Positions 26,142 to 36,380 are shown, counted from the stretch's first letter. The stretch: 64,000 bases of DNA from Paenibacillus sp. JJ-100 (GCF_948329825.1 NZ_CAOJCM010000003.1:124001-188000), one strand, 5' to 3'. Notes: generated from the sequence alone by a model not told the origin. Translations and numbers: made by a program.

Positions 26142-26266
26142 CACATTAAAGCTATTAATATTGATTCGTATGCTTAAAATATAACGATCCTATGACGCGC
26201 TATATACGCGTTTTTGGCGTTTCGGTAGTATTAGTATAACTGTGGAACGTTTAAATTTTGACTGTG

Positions 26267-27922
26267 CTACTGCTCCCAAGCATTTGCTTCTTTCACCACT
26301 TGTGCACCGCCTGCGGACATGAACTCCTGTACGAATTCATCGAATTCACTAAGTGGTCGCTCACCTGTAATAAACGCAATATAGGCTTTGTTTTTTAACC
26401 GGATCAACGAATCACCGTATTTGGCCAAAGCAGGAGTGGCAACCTCCAGTGCATTATAGATGCCATCTTGATCGAGGTGAAGTGTGGCTGCCCATTGTTC
26501 ACGTTCTCCAGTCTCCTTCAGCGGAACAGTCATGCCGATATTGGCACCAATCGTATTCTGGTACCCGAACATAGTGTCATACGGCGGCATGATGACGACA
26601 TTCCCAGGCTCCGTGGGTGTCCACGTCCAATGTTTATTTTGCATACCATAGGTCATGCTTGCTGCCTTGTCTGGATCAGGGCTGGCACTAACCTCGTCCA
26701 AAATGCGCAGGATCATCTCCAGCTTGCCCGGCTCCTTGACCGCATCCGCTCCAATCGCGGTGAAGCTCATTAACATGTCGTTCCCTTTGGAGCCACGTTG
26801 TCCGTGAGGACCCATGAAAGGTCTGCCTAATGAGACCTGAGCGTCGGGGAACTTGGCTGTTAATTCTTTCACATTAAATGTAGCTTGGACAGGACTCTTC
26901 ACCACGTTTCCGTCACGTTCAACACGCCAATCCTCATAATCACCATCTTGAATCCAGTGGTAGTAATTGCCCATCGAGGTCATGCCGATTTTACCGTTGA
27001 TGAACGCATGGGACAGATGTTTATAGCCGCCTTTATTCTCACCCGTCACAAACTCAGGATCAATTACGCCATCCTTGTACCATCTCCGCAGATAGATCAG
27101 TGCCTCCTTCATCTCAGGTTCCAGCGCACCGATAACCTTCTTCCCATCTTTTGTACCAAAGTATAGCTGATCTGCAAAAACAATCTGACCGAAGGCTCCG
27201 AATACGATATTCATGCCTTCACTGGACAAACCATACGTATCCTGAATACCGTTACCATCCGGATCATTGAAGGTGAATGCATAGATCACTTTCTCGAATT
27301 CTGCCAGTGTCTGCGGAACGGACAAATCCAGCTTGTCCAGCCAATCCTGGCGGTATACCACCGGTGTACGGTAGATGTTGGTTGGATTGATGACAGGGAT
27401 GCCATAATACTTGCCGTCGATGACTCCTGCGTTCTCATAAGCAGGGGCTTGTTCATGAATGATCCGCATCAGATTCGGGGCATATTGATTCAGTGTCTCT
27501 ACCGGAATCTCGGCAAGCACCCCTTGCTGCTGATACTTCAACAGATCCTGCGGCTGCCGGATACGAAACAGGTCAGGAATGTTACCTTGAGCCAGCTTCA
27601 TGTCGAGAAGTGACTCGTATTTATTGTTTTCCATATTCCAGACGTCCAGATCTACACCAAAACGTTGTTCGACTTGTTCCAACATCTCGGCATTCTGGGG
27701 AACTGGCAGATTCTGATGCATCGTCCACGAGATATGGAATTTGGCTTTGTCCGAAAGAGGGGAGGCTGTGCTGCCCGGCTCCGATTCAACCATGGCGCTT
27801 GGCCCGCTCAGTAGATTGCAGCCACCAAGAATAGCGCCCATCATCGTCAGCAGAGCTGTAGTCAGGAATATCCGATAGCGATAAGAGACCTTCGTCCCCC
27901 ACTTCGGTTCCTTCATCTTCAT
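26267..27922 (-). CDS. Extracellular sugar-binding lipoprotein (SBP family 1)
   Basis: About 551 residues, the size of the large LplA/LipO-type binding proteins of Paenibacillus. A basic N-terminus and hydrophobic helix end at ILGGC, the lipobox. Typical segments are WNMENNKYESLLDMKLAQGNIPDL, EKVIYAFTFNDPDGNGIQDTYGLS with a Ca-loop-like DPDGNG, and WKD/WRR aromatic patches for sugar stacking. ATG 27922 is preferred because GGAGG stands 9 nt upstream, inside the end of the preceding gene; an earlier ATG (27940) lacks this. It follows a membrane AraC regulator, but no permease gene is adjacent, so it must share a transporter encoded elsewhere. Confidence 0.88.
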   Translation of the reverse strand: MKMKEPKWGTKVSYRYRIFLTTALLTMMGAILGGCNLLSGPSAMVESEPGSTASPLSDKAKFHISWTMHQNLPVPQNAEMLEQVEQRFGVDLDVWNMENNKYESLLDMKLAQGNIPDLFRIRQPQDLLKYQQQGVLAEIPVETLNQYAPNLMRIIHEQAPAYENAGVIDGKYYGIPVINPTNIYRTPVVYRQDWLDKLDLSVPQTLAEFEKVIYAFTFNDPDGNGIQDTYGLSSEGMNIVFGAFGQIVFADQLYFGTKDGKKVIGALEPEMKEALIYLRRWYKDGVIDPEFVTGENKGGYKHLSHAFINGKIGMTSMGNYYHWIQDGDYEDWRVERDGNVVKSPVQATFNVKELTAKFPDAQVSLGRPFMGPHGQRGSKGNDMLMSFTAIGADAVKEPGKLEMILRILDEVSASPDPDKAASMTYGMQNKHWTWTPTEPGNVVIMPPYDTMFGYQNTIGANIGMTVPLKETGEREQWAATLHLDQDGIYNALEVATPALAKYGDSLIRLKNKAYIAFITGERPLSEFDEFVQEFMSAGGAQVVKEANAWEQ

Positions 27923-27942
27923 CTGGCTCATCCTCCTCATCC

Positions 27943-30288
27943 TTATGATCCGGCCTCTGTCATGGCTGCCGAAGATAGACTGCGTACATAATTGCCAGGC
28001 GTGCAGCCGTACATTTCCTTGAATCGTTTAATAAAATAAGCTGTTGTGCCGTAACCCACCGAGCTTGCCACTCGGTCAATGGTCATGTTGTTGTTTTCAA
28101 TCAATACTTTGGCCTGCTCCATCCGGCGGGAGGTTACATAATCGGTGTAGGTTACCCCCATCTCTTCCTTAAAGAGCTTGCTCAAATACTTGGGACTGAG
28201 AAATACTTTGGCTCCAACCGCTTCGAGCGAGAGGTCTTCCGATAGATTAGCTTCAATATATTGCTTCGCCAGTTCAATGGTTGATACAGCTCGTTCACTG
28301 TTGCGATTCTCGGTTTCTTCCATAAAAGTACTGATCGATGCTGTAAGCCAGTTGCGATATGCCACAATATCACGCTGATGCGTATATTCGTGATACAGGT
28401 CGGGGTGTCCGAACTGCAACGGGTGTTTGTAACGCACGTTTTTGGCTGCATCGGAGTAGTTAAATACCATATTCGATAGGATAAAATGACAATAATCCGC
28501 AGGGTACTGTCCTTCCCGCATATGTTCAACCACCTGTTCGATAGTACCTACAGCTTCAGCCAGCTGTCTGCTCTGAAGTTTATCTCTGAACTTGCCGAGC
28601 AGGTTCTGCGGAATTTCATCCAGACTGTGCTCTCGCTGAAGCAGAGCAGGATCGTTCAGAATGGGCAGCTCTGGCAAAAAATAAGCATATTTCATCAGTA
28701 CCTGGGCTTCATAGAAGCTTTTATGAATATCTCTGAGATCGCTGACCCAGCAGCCTGTAGACAGCTGAATATCGGGTTGTAGCTGCTGACGTGTCTCGGC
28801 GAGCAGCAGCTCGGCGAACTTGTTCAATAATGCTTCTGAAGCCACATCCGTACATAGAATGACGGCAAGTCTCTTATCCGGCAGTTCTTCTGCAATGAGT
28901 CGGCTGTCTTGCAGGGACAAGCATTCAAGTCCATGCATTAGTCTGGCAATGACCTCAGGTTGTGTTGCAGCGTCATATCCAGCGAGTGTAACCCCGGCTC
29001 CGGTATTCATCAGCATGCAGCAATATTCCTTGTATTGCTTGGCGATCCCGAGTGCAGCACGTTCCTCTTTCCAAGGCTTATGTTCCGGGTTACCCTGCAA
29101 AAGGTTAAGTACCGCTTTATGCCGCACGGCTGCGCTATTTGCATTCACAGTCTCTTCGAGATGGCTCACTTGTTCTTTGAGGTGAAGAAAAGCATTGTCT
29201 ATTAAGCGAAATTCGTTGGTTATCTGATTCGGCGAAGTTCCTGACCAATCCTTGATACGGGCTACCAGATGTTTGATCGGACTATAGTTAGCATGGAGAA
29301 GCACGGCAGATAAGATCAGCCCGATTAACAGTGCGATCAGACAGATCCCGAGAATCAGCTTCTGGATCATGATGGATTGTTCATAATAATAGCTGGATGG
29401 CGTTGCACTATATATTTTCCATTGGGTAGATGGCAGTGTCTGATAGGAAACGACATGAGGTGCATCTCCAATGTTCTCGTCGAAGTTACCTTTTACCTGG
29501 CCCAGTGAAAGAACTTTCTTCAGGCTGGGTGTGTACACATCCATTTGCCCAGAGCTATGCTCTTGCAGACGACTCACTGCATCTCCGGCAGCGTTGATGA
29601 TCACGGTGTGTTGATACTGGGAAGGCATCATATTCTCGATGATGGTATTCACGGCTTCTTCTTTTACATCGATGGCAATGATGACTTCACTGGTCTCTCC
29701 GGTTGAACGAAAAGGATAGCTGTGTGCATATGTAAACAAGCCATGGGTATCCCCGTTCGTCTCGGAAGAGAAAATATCCTTTGGAATATGGCGTGTCGGT
29801 GTCCAGAGACTGCTATGCTTACTGATACGCATCTCCTGAAGCCAGTCCGCATAATACCCCGATCCTTCGCTCTGGTCCGCATTATAGCGCAGTCCATAGA
29901 GGGAAGAGAGCATTATATTACGTGCAGGATAATAGAGATGAATGCCTTGAACGATATCGGTATTGGCGGCCACCTTGGCTTTGAGCAGTTCTTGCAGGTC
30001 CACCACCTGATTTAATCCATTTCGATCTTCCTGATCAGCAAAGAGACGAAGGTTAGCTGATTTATCGAGCGCTAGATCGACATACATCTGCTGCACTCGC
30101 TTGAGTACCGTCCCTTCAATGGTACGTGCTGTATTTTCAAGAATCAGCTGATTCTTGTTTCTTAATTCTTCATTGTAACTGCGCGAGAAATAGATATAGA
30201 AAAATGAACAGATCAACAGCACAACGATGACCACGATTGAACCATAGGAAAGGGCTAGTCCGGCCCATGCAGATCTCCATTTTTTCAT
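27943..30288 (-). CDS. Membrane-anchored AraC-family regulator with extracellular sensor domain
   Basis: About 781 residues. One membrane helix lies near residues 10-34, an extracellular Cache-like sensor spans about 40-300, a second helix is LILGICLIALLIGLILSAVLL, then a HAMP-like linker and a central cytoplasmic domain. The C-terminal about 100 residues form a double AraC HTH (LSLEAVGAKVFLSPKYLSKLF; IDRVASSVGYGTTAYFIKRF). Such regulators sense a sugar outside the cell and activate the neighbouring binding-protein gene. The start is ATG 30288 after GGGAGGAATG. The next gene begins within about 20 bp, so the pair is one operon. Confidence 0.9.
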   Translation of the reverse strand: MKKWRSAWAGLALSYGSIVVIVVLLICSFFYIYFSRSYNEELRNKNQLILENTARTIEGTVLKRVQQMYVDLALDKSANLRLFADQEDRNGLNQVVDLQELLKAKVAANTDIVQGIHLYYPARNIMLSSLYGLRYNADQSEGSGYYADWLQEMRISKHSSLWTPTRHIPKDIFSSETNGDTHGLFTYAHSYPFRSTGETSEVIIAIDVKEEAVNTIIENMMPSQYQHTVIINAAGDAVSRLQEHSSGQMDVYTPSLKKVLSLGQVKGNFDENIGDAPHVVSYQTLPSTQWKIYSATPSSYYYEQSIMIQKLILGICLIALLIGLILSAVLLHANYSPIKHLVARIKDWSGTSPNQITNEFRLIDNAFLHLKEQVSHLEETVNANSAAVRHKAVLNLLQGNPEHKPWKEERAALGIAKQYKEYCCMLMNTGAGVTLAGYDAATQPEVIARLMHGLECLSLQDSRLIAEELPDKRLAVILCTDVASEALLNKFAELLLAETRQQLQPDIQLSTGCWVSDLRDIHKSFYEAQVLMKYAYFLPELPILNDPALLQREHSLDEIPQNLLGKFRDKLQSRQLAEAVGTIEQVVEHMREGQYPADYCHFILSNMVFNYSDAAKNVRYKHPLQFGHPDLYHEYTHQRDIVAYRNWLTASISTFMEETENRNSERAVSTIELAKQYIEANLSEDLSLEAVGAKVFLSPKYLSKLFKEEMGVTYTDYVTSRRMEQAKVLIENNNMTIDRVASSVGYGTTAYFIKRFKEMYGCTPGNYVRSLSSAAMTEAGS

Positions 30289-30493
30289 CAAACATTCCTC
30301 CCGGCCACATTATACACTACTCGATTTCTGCAAGGTTCACGATTTATATTAACTTCATGTAAAATGTTGAAGATTTATGATTTTGCGTCAAAAGTAATAC
30401 AAAGACGAAATTGTTTTATTGCTGGTTTTGCGGCCCGAATGCTACATTGAGACCGAACCGAGACCAACTATTAAACGATGGGAGTCGACGAAT

Positions 30494-33100
30494 TTGAAAA
30501 CGAAAGTGATCAAAAGCAACAAGAAGAGATTGTTCGCCGCAGCGATGGGAGTCGTTCTTTTATCCAATACCTTTGCCGCAAGTAACGTGCTCGCTGCATC
30601 GGATGAGACGACCATTCCCTTACCGACTCAACCAACATGGGGATATTTTGTAGACACGTACAAAAATAATACGGGAACAGGTATGACGATTGATGGTAAT
30701 CCGGCAATAGGTACTCTCTCGGAGTTTCTGAAACTATGGACACCAGGGCAATCCTGGGATAACGGGACCAAGCTGAATGAACAGGTGCTGGACTATAACA
30801 TTGATTATGTAGAAGAGCGTTCGAAAACGCGCACTGCAAAAGATGAAGAAGATGCATACTATACAGATCGCAGAAATCAGACGTATGGAGCAGTAGAAGG
30901 TTTGGGTGCTTTGACGGATGTATATCGTGATATGTCCAAAACAGTTACTTCGATTACGTATATTCCACAAGAAGCACTGACGACCAAGTTTACAGACACG
31001 AATAATTCCAACAAAGGGGGAGACTCGAGCTCTGAGCTTGGCAAAATGGTAGATTTGGTTGGTAAAGTACGGGGTGACTATGCCTCAACACAACAAGCGA
31101 AGAAATTTTACCAATATATGAGACCATTCCGTTGGAAAAATGATTTATCCATTATTGTACCTACACTTAAAGAGGTGAGAAGCAGCACTCCAGAATCCGA
31201 CGGTGGATTCCCAAGTGGACACACGAATGCTTCTTATCTTGCAGCAATAGCGTTGGCCTATTCCGTTCCAGAGCGTTTTCAAGAGCTGCTGACACGTGCA
31301 TCTGAAATGGGAGATGACCGGATTGTAGCTGGTATGCACTCACCGCTGGATGTTATGGGAGGTCGTGTACTGGCGACAGCATTCGCAGCTTCCGCTTTGA
31401 ATGATCCGGATAATCAACAGTTGAAACAAGATGCATACAAGCAAGCACATGATATCCTGTTGCAGCAAAATGGAACAGCAGAAGACCGGTTCACGGATTA
31501 CCAAAAGAATAAAGAAGAGTACACACAACGTTTAACGTATGGATTCCCGCAGATCGATTCAACGAGCAAACCGGTTGCTGTACCTAAAGGCGCAGAAGTA
31601 CTGCTTGAGACGAGACAGCCATATCTGTCGGATGAGCAACGCCGTGCTGTACTGGCAACAACGGCCATTGCTTCCGGTTATCCGGTACTGGATGATTCAG
31701 AGGGCTGGGGACGTCTTAACTTGTTTGCTGCTGCAGATGGATATGGTGCATTCAATCATGATGTGAAAATCACGATGGACGCGGCCAAAGGCGGATTCCA
31801 TGCTCAGGATATCTGGAGAAATGATATTTCTGGCACGGGTAAGCTGACGAAAGAGGGCAGCGGCACCCTGAAATTAAGAGGGAATAACACGTATTCCGGT
31901 GGTACGGAAGTGAATGGAGGGACATTGGAAGGAGATACCGCGTCTGCGTTTGGGACAGGCAATGTTACAAACAACAGCGGTACAGTTACCGAAAGTGTAT
32001 ATGGTAAGTGGAACATTGAAGGAAACTTCACTCAAGGATCAACAGGGGTACTGGAACTGAATGTAGCAACAGCATCAGATGTACTTGATGTAAAAGGTGC
32101 GGTTCAAGTTGCCGGGGCATTGCATGTGAACTTCGGTAATGGGTACGTACCGGGTACGGGCACGTTCTCACTGGTAACTCATGATGCTAATCAACGAAGT
32201 GGTCAGTTTGCTTCCGTTCATGTCGAAGGGTTACCAGCGAAATACAGCACACGAGTTGTATATGAAAACAACCGCATTGCTCTAGTAATTACAGATCCAA
32301 CGGATTCAGGCACTACGCCTACAACACCAGGAACAGGTGGCGGCGGTTCTTCAACTGCACCATCGACGCCTGCAACACCATCCGTACCTTCCACAGGAAC
32401 ACCGGGTACAGAAACGCCATCAACAAGTCAACCAACTACACCGCCAGCAACGGTGACGGATTCATTCAAATCAGGTGTTGTAAGCAAGGAAGATGTATTG
32501 AAGACGATTAATGAGTCGATTGCTGCAACGAAAAATCAACAATTCCCTATCCGTGATATCACGAGTCACTGGGCTAATGAACATATTAACATTGCTCTGA
32601 AGCTGCGTGTCGTGAACGGCTATGAGAACGGCTCGTTCAAGCCGAATGCTCCTGTAACACGGGCTGAATTTACAGCGATGATTGCTCGTGCTTTCGGAAT
32701 GACTGAGAATAAAGCAGCACACAGCTTCAAAGATGTAGATTCTAACTGGGCTGCAGGGTATATTGGTGCTCTGGCGGATAAAGGCGTAATTAATGGTTAC
32801 GCAGACGGTTCGTTCAAGCCGAATGCAACCATCACTCGTGCAGAGATGATCGCTATCATTGCTCGTGTCCTTGATCTGAATGCGTTGGCAATCGATGCTC
32901 CAACGAAATTCAGCGATGTGAAATCCGGTAACTGGGCCGCTGAAGCGATTGAACTGGCATCGTCCGCGAAATTAGTGAATGGATTAACGGCTTCCACGTT
33001 CGCTCCTAACGGCAAATCTACTCGCGCTGAAGCGGTAACGATCATTATCCGAGCATTGGAAAGCGATAGTGAGATCAAGTCATTGATTGCAGGATTGTAA
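30494..33100 (+). CDS. Surface-anchored PAP2-type acid phosphatase with autotransporter-like repeat and three SLH domains
   Basis: About 868 residues from TTG 30494 (GGGAG upstream). A Sec signal peptide (KKRLFAAAMGVVLLSNTFAA) comes first. The catalytic domain carries the class A acid phosphatase/PAP2 triad of motifs: KKFYQYMRPFRW, GGFPSGHTN and DDRIVAGMHSPLDVMGG. Next is a strand-rich segment with GSGTLKLRGNNTYSGGTEVNGG, the autotransporter-associated beta-strand repeat, rare in Gram-positives. A Pro/Thr-rich linker then leads to three S-layer homology domains (ITSHWANEHINIALKLRVVN; DVDSNWAAGYIGALADKGVI; KSGNWAAEAIELASSAKLVN). It should hydrolyse phosphomonoesters at the cell wall. Monocistronic with a clear terminator. 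Confidence 0.9.
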   Translation: MKTKVIKSNKKRLFAAAMGVVLLSNTFAASNVLAASDETTIPLPTQPTWGYFVDTYKNNTGTGMTIDGNPAIGTLSEFLKLWTPGQSWDNGTKLNEQVLDYNIDYVEERSKTRTAKDEEDAYYTDRRNQTYGAVEGLGALTDVYRDMSKTVTSITYIPQEALTTKFTDTNNSNKGGDSSSELGKMVDLVGKVRGDYASTQQAKKFYQYMRPFRWKNDLSIIVPTLKEVRSSTPESDGGFPSGHTNASYLAAIALAYSVPERFQELLTRASEMGDDRIVAGMHSPLDVMGGRVLATAFAASALNDPDNQQLKQDAYKQAHDILLQQNGTAEDRFTDYQKNKEEYTQRLTYGFPQIDSTSKPVAVPKGAEVLLETRQPYLSDEQRRAVLATTAIASGYPVLDDSEGWGRLNLFAAADGYGAFNHDVKITMDAAKGGFHAQDIWRNDISGTGKLTKEGSGTLKLRGNNTYSGGTEVNGGTLEGDTASAFGTGNVTNNSGTVTESVYGKWNIEGNFTQGSTGVLELNVATASDVLDVKGAVQVAGALHVNFGNGYVPGTGTFSLVTHDANQRSGQFASVHVEGLPAKYSTRVVYENNRIALVITDPTDSGTTPTTPGTGGGGSSTAPSTPATPSVPSTGTPGTETPSTSQPTTPPATVTDSFKSGVVSKEDVLKTINESIAATKNQQFPIRDITSHWANEHINIALKLRVVNGYENGSFKPNAPVTRAEFTAMIARAFGMTENKAAHSFKDVDSNWAAGYIGALADKGVINGYADGSFKPNATITRAEMIAIIARVLDLNALAIDAPTKFSDVKSGNWAAEAIELASSAKLVNGLTASTFAPNGKSTRAEAVTIIIRALESDSEIKSLIAGL

Positions 33101-33177
33101 TTATGGTTTTCATCGGATTTGTAGATAAACTTTCATAACGTCTCTATTTAACTTGATCTGATCTCAAAATTACCCGG

Positions 33178-33210
33178 ACGGTTCGCATATGCGAGCCGTT
33201 TTGGTTTTTT
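33178..33210 (+). terminator. Terminator after the SLH phosphatase
   Basis: ACGGTTCGCATATGCGAGCCGT is nearly self-complementary, followed by TTTGGTTTTTT. The remaining 33210-33431 is AT-rich and holds only the promoter region of the next gene. Confidence 0.82.
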
Positions 33211-33431
33211 AATAACATAGTGCAGCACATGAAAAAATAATAAATAAGATGTAATCATTGTAATAATATGTAATTTAATAGTATTATATTAATGTAATTG
33301 TAAGTAGAGAACCAATCAACGATTAAAAAGTATGGGGAAAAGGGGGCTGTAGCAGGTCGCTATATCGAATTAGCTTCATAAAAAAAGTGTGCGCATATTA
33401 CATAACGATTTTGATTAGGAGAGATATTGAC

Positions 33432-35057
33432 GTGACTAGACATTGGGCTAAAAAGGGATTGAGTATGCTGCTGCTGATCGTCATGGCAGCTTCTGTTTTT
33501 GCTTTTCCTACTTCTACTAGCAATGCTGCGGCCATTCAGGTCATTGACAGTGGCTCCAGAATTGAAGTAAATACTGGATCTGGACTTGTGTATATCGTGA
33601 ATAAAGCCAATGGAGACATCATATCGGCCAAGCTGAACGGAACTGAGCTGAACAGCAGCAGGGGGTCCCATATTAGCTCGGGATTGGGTTCATCGGCCAA
33701 TGTGACATGGAGCAAATCTTCCTCTGGTTCAACGGTGTTAATCACGGTCTCTACGACTACATTGACTCATTACTACGCTTCGCGTAGTGGTGAGAACATG
33801 ATTTATATGGCGACTCACATTACAGCACAGCCATCTATTGGAGAACTTCGATACATATTTCGTGGCAATGGGAGTGTGCTTACAGGCGTACCTGTGAACT
33901 CTAACCTTCGTGGTAATACAGGATTCATCGAGAGCGAGGATGTATTCGGGTTTGCCAATGGGCAGTCAGCTTCCAAATACTATGGGAATGATCAGGCGAA
34001 AGATCTGTCTGTTCGAGGTGTAACCGGCAACGGAGTAGGTGTATTCATGGCATATGGTAGCCGCGAGAAAAGCTCGGGCGGGCCTTTCTTCCGTGATATT
34101 CAATTTCAAAGCGGATCTGAAACAGAAGTCTACAATTATATGAACTCAAGGCATGCCCAAACGGAGAATTGGCGTCTGGGTCTGCATGGGCCGTACGCAC
34201 TTATTTTTACAACAGGTGGAACGCCACCGGTGCCTGATTTCGGCTGGATGTCGGAATTAAATCTGAAAGGATGGGTTGCTAGTCGGGGCAATGTGGTATT
34301 GAACGGACTTTCGGGAATGGAGACAGGATTTGAATATACCATTGGGTTCGCGAATAGTAACGCTCAGTATTGGGTTAATGCATCTTCCAGCGGTGCAGCC
34401 ACCAAGAATGATATGATACCGGGAACATACACCATGACCGTATATAAAGGTGAACTTGCTGTATATACGGAAAATGTGAATGTTAATGCAGCACAGACAA
34501 CAACCGTGAACACCCGCGCCATTACCAATGATCCAGGCAAAGCCTCCAGCATCTGGCGAATCGGCAACTGGGATGGGACACCGCGAGAGTTCCTGAACGG
34601 GCAGACGATTCCTGTTCGACACCCTTCGGATAGCCGCAATCCAAGCTGGGGACCGGTCACATATGTCCCAGGCAGTGCAACGAACCGTTTTCCCGCCATT
34701 CAGTTCCGTGGTGAGAACTCACCTACGACCGTGAATTTTAACCTGAATGCAACACAGTCAGCTTCCTCGCACGTACTGAACATTGGTATTACGGCTGCTT
34801 ACAATAATGGTAGACCAAGTGTAGCGATTAATGGGCGTACACTAAGCAATCCGGCGCCTTCTTCGCAGCCAGATTCACGCAGCCTCACAATCGGTACGTA
34901 CCGTGGAAATAATACCACCTTTAGTTGGAATATTCCCGCATCTTATTTCGTTAATGGAGCGAACACCATTACGATCACGCCAATCAGTGGCTCCAGTGAT
35001 CTGGGGAACTGGTTAAGTGCAGGCTGGGTATATGATTGCGTGGAGCTGTTGAATTAA
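33432..35057 (+). CDS. Rhamnogalacturonan lyase, polysaccharide lyase family 4
   Basis: 541 residues from GTG 33432 (AGGAGAG upstream), with a Sec signal peptide ending near SNAAA. The three-domain PL4 layout is visible. The catalytic beta-sandwich carries SKYYGNDQAKD with a candidate catalytic Lys and YMNSRHAQTENWRLGLHGPY with the catalytic His. A fibronectin-like domain follows (GTYTMTVYKGELAVY), then a carbohydrate-binding-like domain opened by SSIWRIGNWDGTPREFLNG, a PL4 hallmark. It cleaves the rhamnose-galacturonic acid backbone of pectin by beta-elimination outside the cell. It fits with the xylanase and arabinose genes nearby. Monocistronic. Confidence 0.88.
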   Translation: MTRHWAKKGLSMLLLIVMAASVFAFPTSTSNAAAIQVIDSGSRIEVNTGSGLVYIVNKANGDIISAKLNGTELNSSRGSHISSGLGSSANVTWSKSSSGSTVLITVSTTTLTHYYASRSGENMIYMATHITAQPSIGELRYIFRGNGSVLTGVPVNSNLRGNTGFIESEDVFGFANGQSASKYYGNDQAKDLSVRGVTGNGVGVFMAYGSREKSSGGPFFRDIQFQSGSETEVYNYMNSRHAQTENWRLGLHGPYALIFTTGGTPPVPDFGWMSELNLKGWVASRGNVVLNGLSGMETGFEYTIGFANSNAQYWVNASSSGAATKNDMIPGTYTMTVYKGELAVYTENVNVNAAQTTTVNTRAITNDPGKASSIWRIGNWDGTPREFLNGQTIPVRHPSDSRNPSWGPVTYVPGSATNRFPAIQFRGENSPTTVNFNLNATQSASSHVLNIGITAAYNNGRPSVAINGRTLSNPAPSSQPDSRSLTIGTYRGNNTTFSWNIPASYFVNGANTITITPISGSSDLGNWLSAGWVYDCVELLN

Positions 35058-35087
35058 CCAAGAATTATTGAAGTAAGCTATCAATAG

Positions 35088-35131
35088 AGTGGCCCGACTG
35101 AATGGATAACATGAGGTTGGGCCACTTTGAT
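35088..35131 (+). terminator. Hairpin after the PL4 gene
   Basis: AGTGGCCC (35088-35095) pairs with GGGCCACT (35119-35126); the downstream T run is weak. Confidence 0.55.
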
Positions 35132-35310
35132 ATGTTGTTCAGGTTACCTCCGTTATGTGCCTTACTTGGTTGAGTGAAATTATGATATATCTTCAATATT
35201 TATGAGTGAATAGGATAATGATCGTTGTTCTCTATGCTGGAGAAGCGGCTCTGTATAGTGGTATAATTTTCAATACATAATGATGAGATGAAGGAACGGA
35301 GGCAGGACAG

Positions 35311-36291
35311 ATGAGAGAAGAGCTGTTGGAAAGACTGGAAACGTGGCACGAGCAAGATGAGTATGAGAATATTGTGAATGCTGTGCGGGAGATTCCTGTA
35401 GAAGAGAGAGATTATGAATTGGTGAATCACCTGGGCCGCGCGCTGAGCAATCTGGAACGATATGAAGAAGCAGTGGAACAGTTTCTGACCGTAGCCCAAG
35501 AAGGTGCGGATGATCCGCTATGGCATTACCGGATTGGACTAGCCTATTATTATTTGGAGCAATACGACAAGGCAGAGCAAGCATTTGAGCGATCTGATGA
35601 GCTGGAGCCGGGGGATGAGGATACACTTGAATTTCTGGAGTGGATTCGAAACAGGGACGAGGAAGATGAGGACGAAGAATATGATGAGGACGTAGCTGGT
35701 GAAGAGCATGGGGACAGCGAATCGGAAAAGGCAGCAGCCGAAGAAGCATCAGCAGTGATCACCTCTGTACCTGTAGTGCATGTTGATCCGCCAGTACCTG
35801 TATCTGGTGAGTTCTGGAATGACAGTGAGCTGGCTCTGGAGCAGTATGTGTCCGATCAACCAAGTGATGGTTTGATCGAATCGGTGGAGGAGCAGCTGGT
35901 ATTCCGCTTGCCGGCCTCTTACATTGAGATGATGAAGGAACATAATGGCGGCATTCCATATAACCGCTTTTTCCCTGTAACGAACGCAGAGTCGGGAGAA
36001 ACCGGCTATGTCGAGATTGAGGGGATATTAGGCATCGGCCGCGATAAGAGCAAATCCCTGTGCGGTGATGAAGGGAGCTGGGCCATCATTGAGCGTGATG
36101 GTTATCCCGAGATTGGTGTGGTCATAGCAACAACACCTTCGAGGGCGGGGGTTGTCATGCTGGACTATCGTTCCTTCGGTAATGATGGGGAGCCCGAGGT
36201 AGTTTACGTAGATAAGGAAGATCGTAAGATTACAACGCTCGCGCCAAACTTTGAAGCTTTTGTTCAAGGGTTGATGCGACCAGAAGTTTAA
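35311..36291 (+). CDS. TPR and SMI1/KNR4-domain protein
   Basis: 326 residues. The N-terminal part holds two TPR-like repeats (LVNHLGRALSNLERYEEAVEQF; YRIGLAYYYLEQYDKAEQAF). A very acidic linker (DEEDEDEEYDED, about 115-130) follows, then a SUKH/SMI1-KNR4 domain (about 185-320) with LPASYIEMMKEHNGGIPYNRFF. SUKH domains are frequent immunity proteins against nuclease toxins, but single-copy TPR-SUKH proteins in Paenibacillus may have housekeeping roles. No toxin gene is adjacent. ATG after ACGGAGG; a terminator follows. Confidence 0.83.
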   Translation: MREELLERLETWHEQDEYENIVNAVREIPVEERDYELVNHLGRALSNLERYEEAVEQFLTVAQEGADDPLWHYRIGLAYYYLEQYDKAEQAFERSDELEPGDEDTLEFLEWIRNRDEEDEDEEYDEDVAGEEHGDSESEKAAAEEASAVITSVPVVHVDPPVPVSGEFWNDSELALEQYVSDQPSDGLIESVEEQLVFRLPASYIEMMKEHNGGIPYNRFFPVTNAESGETGYVEIEGILGIGRDKSKSLCGDEGSWAIIERDGYPEIGVVIATTPSRAGVVMLDYRSFGNDGEPEVVYVDKEDRKITTLAPNFEAFVQGLMRPEV

Positions 36292-36380
36292 GATCATACT
36301 TAATTTCGAGATGAGTCATCGTGTCACTTCACTCGACTTGCTGAGAATGAAAAAGCAGACATGATCAGATATGATGTAAA

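Noticed and set aside
36028-36297. Minus-strand frame opposite the SMI1/KNR4 domain
   Set aside because: Antisense shadow; no ribosome binding site and no domain.
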